Below, in pieces: positions 34,605 to 43,134 of a stretch of 64,000 nt of DNA. Origin of the DNA: DATLZU01 sp035573855 (GTDB lineage Bacteria; Nitrospirota; Nitrospiria; Nitrospirales; Nitrospiraceae); NCBI GenBank assembly GCA_035573855.1, contig DATLZU010000034.1, positions 1 to 64,000 of the forward strand, given 5' to 3'. Numbering within the stretch: the first letter of the stretch is position 1; every line of letters starts with the position of its first letter. A program made the position numbers and the translations under genes. Under the pieces are notes generated by a model. It was not told the origin of the DNA and made no database searches. It saw only the letters and a program-made list of their open reading frames with translations.

Positions 34605-34988
34605 ATGCTGGAGATGAAGGCGCGCCGGTTTCTTATTATCGGATGTGTGTTCGCATTCACCGGAGTAGCGGCCGGAGCCTTCGGTGCGCATATGCTGAAA
34701 CGGACGCTGGACCCAGGGATGTTGGCGGTCTACGACACGGCCGCACGATATCAAATGTACCATGCGTTCGGACTTTTTGTGGTCGCATGGGCGGTCAATC
34801 GATCGCCCAACGGGAGATTCGCCGCCGCCGGTTGGTTGTTTGCGGCGGGGATTGTGCTCTTTTCAGGTAGTCTCTACGCAGTCTCGCTGATGGGAATCAC
34901 GTGGCTCGGCGCGCTGACTCCGCTCGGCGGGGTCGCGTTTCTGGCCGGGTGGGGAGTTTTGGCATGGCAGGCTTGGAAGACGCGCTGA
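34605..34988 (+). CDS. DUF423 family membrane protein
   Basis: This 127-residue, four-helix membrane protein has the DUF423 (YgdD-like) pattern GVAAGAFGAHMLKRTLDP, ARYQMYHAFGLFVVAW, GIVLFSGSLYAVSL and LGALTPLGGVAFLAGW. The physiological role of the family is unknown. A second in-frame ATG nine bases downstream is an alternative start. Confidence 0.88.
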   Translation: MLEMKARRFLIIGCVFAFTGVAAGAFGAHMLKRTLDPGMLAVYDTAARYQMYHAFGLFVVAWAVNRSPNGRFAAAGWLFAAGIVLFSGSLYAVSLMGITWLGALTPLGGVAFLAGWGVLAWQAWKTR

Positions 34989-35052
34989 CTGCCTGTCGGC
35001 GGGCGCGGCGGGTATGACCCTGTCGCCCGCCGGTTTCGCCTCGCGTTTGTGC

Positions 35053-36213
35053 TTAGCGCGCGCTGCAACCGGCCGTCCGTTTGCCGGAGATCGATCCCCA
35101 GCCTCCGGCCGTGTTGACGAACGTACCCTCCAGGCGCTGGTCTTCTTTCGAAAACAACAGACTGTCCTCTTGGAGATGCCCGCCCGATTCCCAGCGCAAA
35201 TACACGGCGTCACCCAGGACAACGACTTCGGCAGGGCGCGGCCCGTTGCCGGCAGTTGAACCGGGCGGGGGGAAGACGAGCGAGAGCTTCTGTTCGTGAT
35301 GGTTTTGATGGTTATGGATGGTCCATTGCCAGGTGCCGCACAGACGCGCGAGCCCCCGTTGTTCACGAACGGTCTCTTTCCAGAGACGGAGCCGCAGCCA
35401 CTGATCAAAGACCGAGCGGCTGGCTTCCGCTTGAGCCAGGCCGGCCAGCGCTCTCAAATGGGTGAGGAGGACGGGGCGGAGTCGACTCTCGACGTAACGG
35501 GCCGCCAGCGCCTGTTGCTCGGCCGGTTCGCGATCGCGGATGGCCGGCACGTCCCACAGGCGCTCGCGAATCGCCGCGATCCCATGCTGTTCCGCCAGGG
35601 AAAGCCAGGACGAAGGGCCGACCAGCGCGGGAAACCGCTGATCCAGTTGCGCGGCGTAGTCGGAAAAACGCCCGGGAACCAAACCGGTGTGGTCTTCGGT
35701 CAACGGGAAGGCCGCCAGCACTTGGGCGACCGCGACTAGTGATCCGAGAGCCTGCCGTCCGGTCGTTTGAACGATCCAGGCTTGTTGCTGGCTCAGTTCC
35801 TGCTCCAAGGTTCTCCATCGTGAAGGCTCTATGGCTGCTTGCAAGGCGGACACAGCGGCACGCCAGACGGCAAGTTCGGCGATCAGACGAGTGGATGTCC
35901 GGCTAAGCTCCTGGTAGACAGACTCGGCGAAGGGCTTTCTGGCCAAACGCTTGGTCGAAAGCGCGCCGATGACGTCGTTGAGGCCGAGAGCCGATCCGAT
36001 TGTGGTGACGAATACCGCCTGGGCTTCGGCGTCCGAATTCACTGCGGCGAGCGCGTCCGCGTGGCTGCGCACGACCTGTTCGAAATCCGGCAACTCCGCG
36101 AGAGTCCCCCGGCCCGTTGAGATCGGAGACTGAGCGGCGAATGCGAGGGAATGGGCCGCTGCGGCGAATGCGAAGGCGAACAACACATTCTGCCGAGGTC
36201 TGCGCATGGTCAT
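35053..36213 (-). CDS. Exported hypothetical protein
   Basis: A signal peptide (NVLFAFAFAAAAHSLAFA) begins this 386-residue protein. The middle is helical and rich in Ala, Leu and Arg, and the last about 90 residues look like a small beta domain (GTWQWTIHNHQNHHEQKLSL, EVVVLGDAVYLRWESGG, RLEGTFVNTAGGWGSISG) of the kind that could bind a ligand or cell-surface component. I do not recognise a named family. It stands alone on the minus strand. Confidence 0.65.
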   Translation of the reverse strand: MTMRRPRQNVLFAFAFAAAAHSLAFAAQSPISTGRGTLAELPDFEQVVRSHADALAAVNSDAEAQAVFVTTIGSALGLNDVIGALSTKRLARKPFAESVYQELSRTSTRLIAELAVWRAAVSALQAAIEPSRWRTLEQELSQQQAWIVQTTGRQALGSLVAVAQVLAAFPLTEDHTGLVPGRFSDYAAQLDQRFPALVGPSSWLSLAEQHGIAAIRERLWDVPAIRDREPAEQQALAARYVESRLRPVLLTHLRALAGLAQAEASRSVFDQWLRLRLWKETVREQRGLARLCGTWQWTIHNHQNHHEQKLSLVFPPPGSTAGNGPRPAEVVVLGDAVYLRWESGGHLQEDSLLFSKEDQRLEGTFVNTAGGWGSISGKRTAGCSAR

Positions 36214-36319
36214 CGCGGTTACTCTAGCGTGTTGCTAACAAGAATGGCAATCGAGGAGACGCCTGAACAAGTTGACGAATGTGGAAGTCGGTCAGGGAGC
36301 CTGCAAAGCACGGAGGCGC

Positions 36320-37117
36320 TTACGCGCCTTGAAAGCAGGATTTCAGGAAATCGATACTGGTGTCCCAAGCCTCTCGCGCCGCATCCGCGCGATAGTATTC
36401 TTGACGAGCCTCGTTGCAAAAGGCATGGGGCGCATCGGGGTACGTGCGGACCTCGACCCGTTTCCCGTATTCCTTGGCGGCGGACAGGAGTCGATCCACA
36501 TCCTCCTGCGTGGCCCACTCGTCCCGCCCCGCCTGATGATACAGCAGGGGGCACTGGAGATCCCTCAACAGCTCAGGCGGGCTGACCATCTTGCCGTAAA
36601 AGGCGACGGCGGCCCGCAAACGCTTCCGGTGACACCCAAAACGAATCGCCAACGAGCCGCCCATGCCAAATCCCACCACCGCGTAGGTGTTCCGTTTGAC
36701 GTACGTCTGGGTGTTGAGGAACTCGCAGCATGAGTTGATGTCCTGAACCAAGTCCGCCTCTTTGACGCGCCCCATCAACGCCGCCGCGACTTCGTCGCTG
36801 GCGGTTACCATGCCGCCGATCCGGCCATAGAGATTGGGAATGATGACGGCGTAGCCCTCGCATGCCAGGCGAGCTCCTAAGTCCTTAATCTGCGCCGTCA
36901 GGCCCCACCGTTCGTGGAGCAAAATGATTCCCGGATAGGGCCCTTGTTCCTGCGGCCAAAATTGCAGCGCTTCGACCTGATAACCTTTCGGAGGGCGCGA
37001 CCGGCTGTAAGGATCGACGGCCAGATCGCTGGCGGTGGGGATGGGAGCCCCGCTGGGAAAACGAACCGCGCCGGTTCCGATCTGTTGCAACGTAAAGGGT
37101 GAGGTTCGCTCCGTCAT
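36320..37117 (-). CDS. Dienelactone-hydrolase-family protein lacking the Cys nucleophile
   Basis: From MTERTSPFTLQQIG the 265-residue alpha/beta hydrolase shows the dienelactone hydrolase pattern: GIILLHERWGLTAQIKDL with the conserved Glu, GRDEWATQEDV with the acidic residue, and YPDAPHAFCNEAR with the catalytic His. The nucleophile elbow, normally GFCFGG, here reads GFGMGGS, so the Cys is Gly. I re-read the codons on the minus strand and see no ambiguity. The protein may be inactive as a hydrolase or use another chemistry. Confidence 0.82.
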   Translation of the reverse strand: MTERTSPFTLQQIGTGAVRFPSGAPIPTASDLAVDPYSRSRPPKGYQVEALQFWPQEQGPYPGIILLHERWGLTAQIKDLGARLACEGYAVIIPNLYGRIGGMVTASDEVAAALMGRVKEADLVQDINSCCEFLNTQTYVKRNTYAVVGFGMGGSLAIRFGCHRKRLRAAVAFYGKMVSPPELLRDLQCPLLYHQAGRDEWATQEDVDRLLSAAKEYGKRVEVRTYPDAPHAFCNEARQEYYRADAAREAWDTSIDFLKSCFQGA

Positions 37118-37299
37118 CGAAAGACTCCGATCTCCGCCGATTCCCGCATGGAATGGTGCCACGTACTATAGCGACGGGGTCAAAACCTTGTCAATTGAAG
37201 CATCCGCGGTTGACCGACGAACCGGCCGCCGGTAGAGTGTCAATCTGCGGGCGACGGCTGCGCGGTCTGACTGAGTACAGGCGCGGCGAAGGAGAGCCG

Positions 37300-38268
37300 A
37301 TGCCGGACATCGGGGTCGGGCTCATCGGGTTGGGCAGGCATGGGCTTCGGTACGCCTGCCATCTGCTTCGGGACATTGCTCGGGCGAAACTAGTCGCCGT
37401 CTGCCGGAAAACCGCCGAGCGCGGGCACGGCCTGGATCCCGGTCACGAAGTGCGATGCTACGGGGATTACCGCCGACTGATCGCGGATCCCCAAGTCGAC
37501 GCGGTCATCGTCGTCGCGCCGCCAGTGCTCGCGCGGTCCATCTGCCTCGCGGCCGTAGAGGCGAAGAAACCCATCTTGATCGAGAAGCCGCTGGCGACCA
37601 CCGGAGCTGAAGCGCGAGCCATCGTGCATGCCGCCGCGGCCGCCGGCGTCCCACTCATGACTGCCCAGACCCTCCGATTTGATTCGACCGTCCTGGCTTT
37701 CCGGGCTCGATTACCGACGGTGGGCCGGCGGCGCTATCTCACGCTGACGACTCGCATCGAGCCGTCGGTTCAAGGCCGCAGAGATCCCCACGATTATGGG
37801 GGCCGCGGCGTGTTGTTGGAGGTCGGCGTTCACTTGCTGGATTTGGTGCGGTTTCTGACCGAAGAGGAAGTGCGGGAGGTTCGTTGCGAGCTGGAGGACT
37901 TCGGTGGGCTTGGGGTGGAAACGAGGGCGTTCGTCACCCTCCGCACCGCCGGAGGCCTCTCATGCGTGATCGATGTGTCGCGCGAGAGTCCGGTGCGAAC
38001 CAGCCGGGCCGAATGGATCGGGGAGGGCGGGCAACTGACGGCCGACTGGTTTCATCATCGGCTCGTCGTCCACTCGGCCGATGGCGCTTGCGCCGCCCAT
38101 GATCTCGCTCCCCGGCCGACGATCGTGGCGGTCTTGGAGGCTTTTCTCGACGCGCTCCTGCGCGGAACCCCCATGCCGGTCTCCGGTGAGGACGGACAAC
38201 GAGCCGTGGAGATCGCCGATGCGTGTTATGAATCCGCCGCGAGCGGGACAACCGTGACGTTGCCGTGA
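37300..38268 (+). CDS. Gfo/Idh/MocA family oxidoreductase
   Basis: The start MPDIGVGLIGLGRHGLRYA follows AAGGAG and gives an N-terminal Rossmann fold. Then come the family motifs VDAVIVVAPPVLARSICLA and KKPILIEKPLATTGAEARA (the Glu-Lys-Pro signature), and a C-terminal domain with GVLLEVGVHLLDLVRFLT. These enzymes oxidise or reduce sugars, inositol or related compounds with NAD(P). The 322-residue length is normal. The substrate is not predictable. Confidence 0.85.
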   Translation: MPDIGVGLIGLGRHGLRYACHLLRDIARAKLVAVCRKTAERGHGLDPGHEVRCYGDYRRLIADPQVDAVIVVAPPVLARSICLAAVEAKKPILIEKPLATTGAEARAIVHAAAAAGVPLMTAQTLRFDSTVLAFRARLPTVGRRRYLTLTTRIEPSVQGRRDPHDYGGRGVLLEVGVHLLDLVRFLTEEEVREVRCELEDFGGLGVETRAFVTLRTAGGLSCVIDVSRESPVRTSRAEWIGEGGQLTADWFHHRLVVHSADGACAAHDLAPRPTIVAVLEAFLDALLRGTPMPVSGEDGQRAVEIADACYESAASGTTVTLP

Positions 38269-38317
38269 TAGTACGGAGTGACGGTCCCCGGCAAAAACGG
38301 AATCCATGAGGACTCCG

Positions 38318-38351
38318 TCACGTTTCACGCATCACGTGTCACGCGATCACG
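38318..38351. repeat. TCACG-NN heptad repeats
   Basis: TCACGTT, TCACGCA, TCACGTG and TCACGCG stand in tandem, then one extra A and another TCACGTT. The last unit contains the stop codon of the AsnC-like gene on the opposite strand. A degenerate relative of this tract overlaps the lgt stop codon. Confidence 0.65.
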
Positions 38352-38583
38352 TTTCCGCCACAATGTGGGTGTCGGTTTCTTCGACACCTTCGATGGTATG
38401 GATCTTGGTGATGACGATGTCCGAGAGGGAGCGTTCGTCCGGCACGTTGACAAAGCTGAAAATGTCCGGCTGGCCGAAACAGGGATGCGCCTGCTCGACG
38501 CCGTTGATCTTTTTCAGCGCGTGCAGCACATCCTTGGTTTTCCCGGCCTTCACCTTGATGAGAATGTAGGCTTTGGTCGACAT
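38347..38583 (-). CDS. Stand-alone Lrp/AsnC ligand-binding domain (RAM) protein
   Basis: The 78 residues form only the effector-binding half of Lrp/AsnC regulators, with no helix-turn-helix: KAYILIKVKAGKTKDVLHAL, INGVEQAHPCFGQPDIFSFV, and SDIVITKIHTIEGVEETDTHI. Such single-domain proteins may bind amino acids or tune partner regulators. A clear GGGAGGAG precedes the start. It lies downstream of the Kelch gene on the same strand, 26 bases after its stop. Confidence 0.85.
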   Translation of the reverse strand: MSTKAYILIKVKAGKTKDVLHALKKINGVEQAHPCFGQPDIFSFVNVPDERSLSDIVITKIHTIEGVEETDTHIVAET

Positions 38584-38609
38584 GCTCTCCTCCCGTAGTT
38601 AGGCTGAAG

Positions 38610-40169
38610 TCACGATCCCGGCATTTCCCGCCGTCTGGCTGCATAGGTCTGGTGCAAGTCCCTGCCGTCCGCCGCAAGCCGCTCGCGGGCGGAGCGGAAC
38701 ACCCGTGTGAGCAATTCCCAGTCGGTCTTGCCGACGTTGAATGCCCGGAAGCCCTGCTCGAGGCCGTCACGGTCCCACACGGAATGGACGGCCGCGTAAT
38801 CGACGACGGCTTCCAGCGATTCAGACGTCCAGCCGTTTATTCTGAACCGTGCGATGGCATCTGAGCTATGCGGGCCGAATTTCGCCTCGATCGCCTCGGT
38901 GAACCATCGACGCACCTCGGCATCGACGCTATTGATGAAAGCGGATTGAAATTGGATGAGGGCTTTGGTGAGCCGGTTGGCCTCTGGGCTGGACTCGGAA
39001 GGCAGAACGCCGGCGTCGTCGAATATCGCCAAGAGCGCCATGATGGCGCCCACTAGTTGGGGAGTGGCTCGTCGGGCTTGCGCGGCATTGCTCGGCGGGA
39101 TGAAGACTTCGTTGACATTACTGAACGAGCCGCCCGGCCTGGGTCCTCCGGCCAGCACATAGAGACGACCGTCGACCACCGCCGACCCTAAACCGTGCCG
39201 CGCCGTCGGCATGGGCGCCATTGGTTGCCACCGGTCGGAGTCCGGAAAGTAGGCTTCGTTCGTTGCAAAGGTGCCCTCGGGGGCTTCTCCGCCGAGCACA
39301 TAGATGGCGTCGAACATCGCCGCCGCGGTGATGCCGCTGCGCGGCGTCGGCAACTCCTTGATCCTGGCCCACCGGTTGACGGCGGGATCGTAGACCTCGG
39401 CTGCGGCGAGATTCCGGCCATAGTCGCGATTTAGCCGTCCGCCGACAGCGTAGAGACGATTCTTGACCGCAACGGCGGCAAGGTGATCGCGCGGCGTAGG
39501 AAGCGGAGCTTTGACGGCCCATTGATTCGTCGACGGGTCATAGACTTCGACCGCCCCCGTGTTGCCGTTACCGTCGTATCCGCCGATCGCGTAGAGTTTT
39601 CCATCCAGTTCGGTGGCGGCGAGCGCGCCGCGCGGGGTCGGCATGGGCGGCCCTTCAGACCAAACGCCAGCTCCCGGATCGTAGATGTATAGGTTGGCGA
39701 TCGGTTTCCAGACGGACAGGAAGGATTGCACGAACCCGCCGACGACATACAGTTTGCCGGCAATGGCGGTCGACGCGGCATGGTGCACCTTGTTGGGCAA
39801 CGGCGACGCGGTCGTCCAGCGGTTTGAGGCGGGATCGTAGACCTCCACTGCATCGGTGATCGCTAAACTGGTCAGGTTGCCCACACCCGGCTCCGCGAAT
39901 CCGCCGATGAGATAAATCTTTCCGCCGAGCGCCGACGCCGTGACTTCGGTCCGTTTGGTAGGGGCCGGCGCTGCCGTCCGCCATGCGCCCCGAGCGGCCA
40001 TGTCATCTTGGCCGCTGCCGGGCAGGACCTCGGAACCCAGCAGCCAGACACAGAGTGCAACGGCGGTACGCAAAATGGAACGTCGATGGCTGTCGGAGCG
40101 CGTCCTTCTGGTGGTGAAAGCGACAGGGGCGAGTGAACTGCACCGCTGGAGCCGAATCCTCAGGCGCAT
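38610..40169 (-). CDS. Exported Kelch-repeat protein
   Basis: Six Kelch blades are visible in about residues 60-350, each with the pattern GGKIYLIGGF, EVYDPASNRWT and PLPNKVHHAA. They should fold as a beta-propeller. A hydrophobic N-terminal segment (ILRTAVALCVWLLGSEVLPG) suggests export. The last about 150 residues are helical and unrelated to Kelch (FDDAGVLPSESSPEANRL, FRSARERLAADGRDLHQT). The long basic N-terminus before the hydrophobic segment means the start could be further downstream. Function unknown. Confidence 0.82.
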   Translation of the reverse strand: MRLRIRLQRCSSLAPVAFTTRRTRSDSHRRSILRTAVALCVWLLGSEVLPGSGQDDMAARGAWRTAAPAPTKRTEVTASALGGKIYLIGGFAEPGVGNLTSLAITDAVEVYDPASNRWTTASPLPNKVHHAASTAIAGKLYVVGGFVQSFLSVWKPIANLYIYDPGAGVWSEGPPMPTPRGALAATELDGKLYAIGGYDGNGNTGAVEVYDPSTNQWAVKAPLPTPRDHLAAVAVKNRLYAVGGRLNRDYGRNLAAAEVYDPAVNRWARIKELPTPRSGITAAAMFDAIYVLGGEAPEGTFATNEAYFPDSDRWQPMAPMPTARHGLGSAVVDGRLYVLAGGPRPGGSFSNVNEVFIPPSNAAQARRATPQLVGAIMALLAIFDDAGVLPSESSPEANRLTKALIQFQSAFINSVDAEVRRWFTEAIEAKFGPHSSDAIARFRINGWTSESLEAVVDYAAVHSVWDRDGLEQGFRAFNVGKTDWELLTRVFRSARERLAADGRDLHQTYAARRREMPGS

Positions 40170-40278
40170 GAACCGGATTATACTGAAGGGGCTTCACCCA
40201 ATCTAGCCCGTTCGGTTGTGCGGAACGCAATGATGCGTCTCGTGCGTGCGTCCGACGCAGGGCATGGTCGGGCTTCTG

Positions 40279-40325
40279 TTGAAAACCGGCAAAGGCCCGC
40301 CTATAATCCCGCAGCGCTTCGGGCG
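40279..40325 (+). promoter_or_regulatory. Sigma-70 promoter and leader hairpin of yifB/comM
   Basis: TTGAAA, 17 bases, then a perfect TATAAT (40302-40307) forms a near-consensus promoter. A short hairpin GCGC-TTCGG-GCGC (40313-40325) followed by the T-rich CTTTGTATTTTTAC lies between promoter and start codon, resembling a small attenuator. Confidence 0.6.
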
Positions 40326-40349
40326 CCTTTGTATTTTTACGGATCGAAC

Positions 40350-41879
40350 ATGTTGGCGAAGGTCCTCAGTGCAGCGGTGGTCGGACTGGATGCCCATTTG
40401 GTCGAAGTTGAGGTGGACATCGGCGGCGGACTCCCGCAGTTTTCCGTGGTCGGTCTTCCGGACACCACGGTTCGCGAGAGTCGCGATCGGGTGCGCGCAG
40501 CGCTCAAAAACAGCGGCTTTTCCTTTCCGGTCAAGAAGATCACCGTTAATCTGGCGCCTGCCGGACTAAAAAAAGAGGGATCGGGCCTGGATCTCGCCAT
40601 CGCCGTGGGCATTCTCGTTGCGGAAGAAATCCTGCCGCCGGAGTCGGTTCAGAAGAAAGTGTTCGTCGGCGAGCTGTCCTTGGATGGACGTGTGAAGCCG
40701 ATCGCTGGCGCTCTCTCGATCGGGATGGCTTGTCGAAAAGCGCACGAGTTACTTGTGCCGGCTGGGAATGAAGCGGAAGCGGCGCTGGTGGACGGCGTGA
40801 CGGCCTTTCCGGTCCATACCCTGCCGGAAGTCGTCGAGTTCCTCCGCGGTGCGCAGCATATTGCTCCGGCGCGCGTAGATCGGGAAGCCTTATGTTGCCA
40901 ACCGCCGGCGGAAGACGAAGACTTCGGCGATGTCAAGGGGCAGGACCATGCCAAGCGCGCGTTGGAAGTGGCTGCCGCCGGCGGGCATAACATCTTGATG
41001 GTCGGTCCGCCCGGATCGGGCAAGACCATGTTGGCCAAGCGACTTCCCACGATCCTGCCAGTCATGCAGCCGGAAGAAGCGCTCGAGACCGCGAGGATCC
41101 AAAGCGTGGCGGGTTTGCTGACTGACGGCTTGCTGGTGCTCACGACCCGTCCGTTCCGGGCGCCTCATCACAGCATTTCCGACGCCGGTTTGATCGGCGG
41201 CGGGGTGGTGCCAAGACCCGGCGAAGTGTCGCTGGCGCACAACGGGGTGTTGTTCCTCGATGAAATCCTGGAATTCAAACGACACGTGCTCGACGGCCTC
41301 AGGCAGCCGTTGGAAGACGGAACCGTCACGTTGACGAGAGCCAGCGGTTCGCTGCGCTACCCCGCTAGGATCATGCTGGTGGCGGCCATGAATCCCTGTC
41401 CTTGCGGCTATTACGGTGATCGGACCCGCGACTGTTTGTGCACGCCGCATCAAATCCGCCGATACCGGGCCCGGTTGTCCGGCCCGCTCCAGGATCGGCT
41501 GGACATCCATATCGAAGTCCCGCCGGTGCCTATTCGAGCACTCGGCGACGACACCAGATTCCACGATACGTCGGCGACGATCCGCGCCAGGGTGATGGCC
41601 GCGCGCGCCCGACAGTCGGATCGCTACAAACATGAAGGGATCTTCACCAACGCCCAATTGAAGCCGCGTCAGCTCAAAAAATATTGCAGGATCGACGCGG
41701 CCGGTCGGGATTTGCTGGAGCGGGCTATGACGCGGCTTGGACTCTCAGCCCGCGCGTACGGCCGGATCTTGCGCGTGGCGAGGACGATCGCGGACTTGGC
41801 CGGCTCGGATGACATCATGACGATGCACCTCGCCGAAGCGATTCAGTACCGCAGCCTGGACCGGCGGGGCGAGTTTTAA
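40350..41879 (+). CDS. comM: YifB/ComM family AAA ATPase
   Basis: ComM is a DNA-branch-migrating helicase that helps integrate foreign DNA during transformation. The 509-residue protein has the N-terminal YifB domain (MLAKVLSAAVVGLDAHLVEV, GLPDTTVRESRDRVRAAL), the Walker A motif MVGPPGSGKTMLAKRLP (about 217-233), the VLFLDEILEF Walker B and MAAMNPCPCGYYGD, with a C-terminal Mg-chelatase-like region. I chose the ATG at MLAKVL because it fits the family and follows the promoter. An upstream in-frame start precedes the promoter. Confidence 0.93.
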   Translation: MLAKVLSAAVVGLDAHLVEVEVDIGGGLPQFSVVGLPDTTVRESRDRVRAALKNSGFSFPVKKITVNLAPAGLKKEGSGLDLAIAVGILVAEEILPPESVQKKVFVGELSLDGRVKPIAGALSIGMACRKAHELLVPAGNEAEAALVDGVTAFPVHTLPEVVEFLRGAQHIAPARVDREALCCQPPAEDEDFGDVKGQDHAKRALEVAAAGGHNILMVGPPGSGKTMLAKRLPTILPVMQPEEALETARIQSVAGLLTDGLLVLTTRPFRAPHHSISDAGLIGGGVVPRPGEVSLAHNGVLFLDEILEFKRHVLDGLRQPLEDGTVTLTRASGSLRYPARIMLVAAMNPCPCGYYGDRTRDCLCTPHQIRRYRARLSGPLQDRLDIHIEVPPVPIRALGDDTRFHDTSATIRARVMAARARQSDRYKHEGIFTNAQLKPRQLKKYCRIDAAGRDLLERAMTRLGLSARAYGRILRVARTIADLAGSDDIMTMHLAEAIQYRSLDRRGEF

Positions 41880-41890
41880 GAAACGGCGCC

Positions 41891-42106
41891 ATGTGGCATT
41901 CATTCAGGGTCTTCGGTTGGTGGTTCTTGATCGGCGCTACAATGGCGTTGGCGGTCATCATGTTGCAAGGCGGCATCCGCGAGGTCATGCAGGCCCAAGG
42001 ATCGTTGTGGGAAGTGAAGTTGGTGGAGTTGCTCACCGCCATTATCGGCGGCGGTTTGCTGGGAGGATGTATCGCCCTGATTTTGGACAGGATCAAAAAA
42101 CCGTAG
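41891..42106 (+). CDS. Small two-helix membrane protein
   Basis: This 71-residue protein has two membrane segments (WWFLIGATMALAVIMLQGG and LTAIIGGGLLGGCIALIL) separated by a short polar link, ending in a basic RIKKP tail. It begins 11 bases after comM and may be co-transcribed. No family is recognised. Confidence 0.6.
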   Translation: MWHSFRVFGWWFLIGATMALAVIMLQGGIREVMQAQGSLWEVKLVELLTAIIGGGLLGGCIALILDRIKKP

Positions 42107-42126
42107 CCCACAACCGAGAGGAATGC

Positions 42127-42552
42127 ATGGATATTGAAATCGGATCAAACATGTATCGTAATACCAACGGCACGATCGAAATCGAGGGTGTCCCGCAGAT
42201 GACCATTTCGTTGTCTCAGCCGGGCGGTCCATTGCTCGTCAGCTTCGCGATGTTCGATGAAAACAGTCGCATGGCCGTGAAGATCGTGGACAGTATCGTG
42301 GCGTTCAACGAAAAGCGCGCCTACGACCTGTCAAAGACGCCGACCAGCCTACTGCTCAAGCACCGGGAGACTGGAAAAGTGGTGCTGAAGATGGAGGTCA
42401 AAAAGGAAGGCGTCGTGGCCTTCACGCAGGGGGAGTTCCGTACGATCAAAGGCCATACGCTGGTCGTGTCGCCGACGGAATGGAAAATCGACAAGCTTCG
42501 GATGAGCGGAGGGGACAACGATATGAAGGGCGGGGCTGTGGTGATCGGATGA
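42127..42552 (+). CDS. Hypothetical beta-rich protein
   Basis: The start MDIEIGSNMYRNTNGTIEIE follows GAGAGG and begins a 141-residue soluble protein with alternating hydrophobic strands (PGGPLLVSFAMFDENSRM, KVVLKMEVKKEGVVAF, GHTLVVSPTEWKIDKL). There is no signal peptide or catalytic motif. It lies 20 bases after the small membrane protein. I do not recognise it. Confidence 0.65.
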   Translation: MDIEIGSNMYRNTNGTIEIEGVPQMTISLSQPGGPLLVSFAMFDENSRMAVKIVDSIVAFNEKRAYDLSKTPTSLLLKHRETGKVVLKMEVKKEGVVAFTQGEFRTIKGHTLVVSPTEWKIDKLRMSGGDNDMKGGAVVIG

Positions 42553-42604
42553 AGAACGCGGGAAAAGCGGCACGAAAGCCTGCTTCCCCGAAGATGATGC
42601 AACC

Positions 42605-42994
42605 TTACGCATGGTCGATGGGAATCCGACGTGGTTTCGTTTCCTCCCGCTTAGGCAGTATGATGGTCAAGATCCCGTTCTTGTAGGTAGCGGAAATTTT
42701 TTCGGCGTCCACGCTCGTCGGGATGCGAAATGCGCGTGAAAAGACCCCGCTCCGGAACTCACGGGTCACATAGATCCGTTTCAGGTTGCTCTCTTCCTGT
42801 TTCCACACGCCCTTGATGGTCAGGACCCCGTCCTTCATCACGAGGTGAATGTCCCGGCGATCCATTCCGGGCAAGGCGGCCTGGATCCAAAATCCCTGCT
42901 CGTCCTCATAAGCATTGCAGGCCGGAACCCAAACTGGCTTGTCCGCCGGAGAGAGGAGCACGTCATCCAGGAACCGATCGACATCGAAGAGCAC
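42605..42994 (-). CDS. hsp20: Hsp20 family small heat-shock protein
   Basis: The 129-residue protein carries an alpha-crystallin domain: NAYEDEQGFWIQAALPGMDR, DIHLVMKDGVLTIKGVWK, FSRAFRIPTSVDAEKISATY and the motif NGILTIILPKRE. It binds unfolding proteins as an ATP-independent holdase. It is encoded next to, and in the same direction as, clpB, a natural disaggregase partner. The intervening 140 bases contain no gene and may hold its promoter. Confidence 0.92.
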   Translation of the reverse strand: MLFDVDRFLDDVLLSPADKPVWVPACNAYEDEQGFWIQAALPGMDRRDIHLVMKDGVLTIKGVWKQEESNLKRIYVTREFRSGVFSRAFRIPTSVDAEKISATYKNGILTIILPKREETKPRRIPIDHA

Positions 42995-43134
42995 GTAGGC
43001 TGTAAACGATGGGCTTAAACCGTCCTGTTACTTAAATAGCTAACGCGGGCGCTGACGAAAGTAAGCCCCTTCATCGCCGACTGAGCCTTGTTCTCTCCTC
43101 GAGCCTTCCGCAAAAGGCAAGGAAAGCTCTAGCC

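Noticed and set aside
41893..42126. Upstream extension of the hypothetical gene at 42127
   Set aside because: It would overlap the small membrane protein in another frame. The ATG at 42127 has its own ribosome-binding site.
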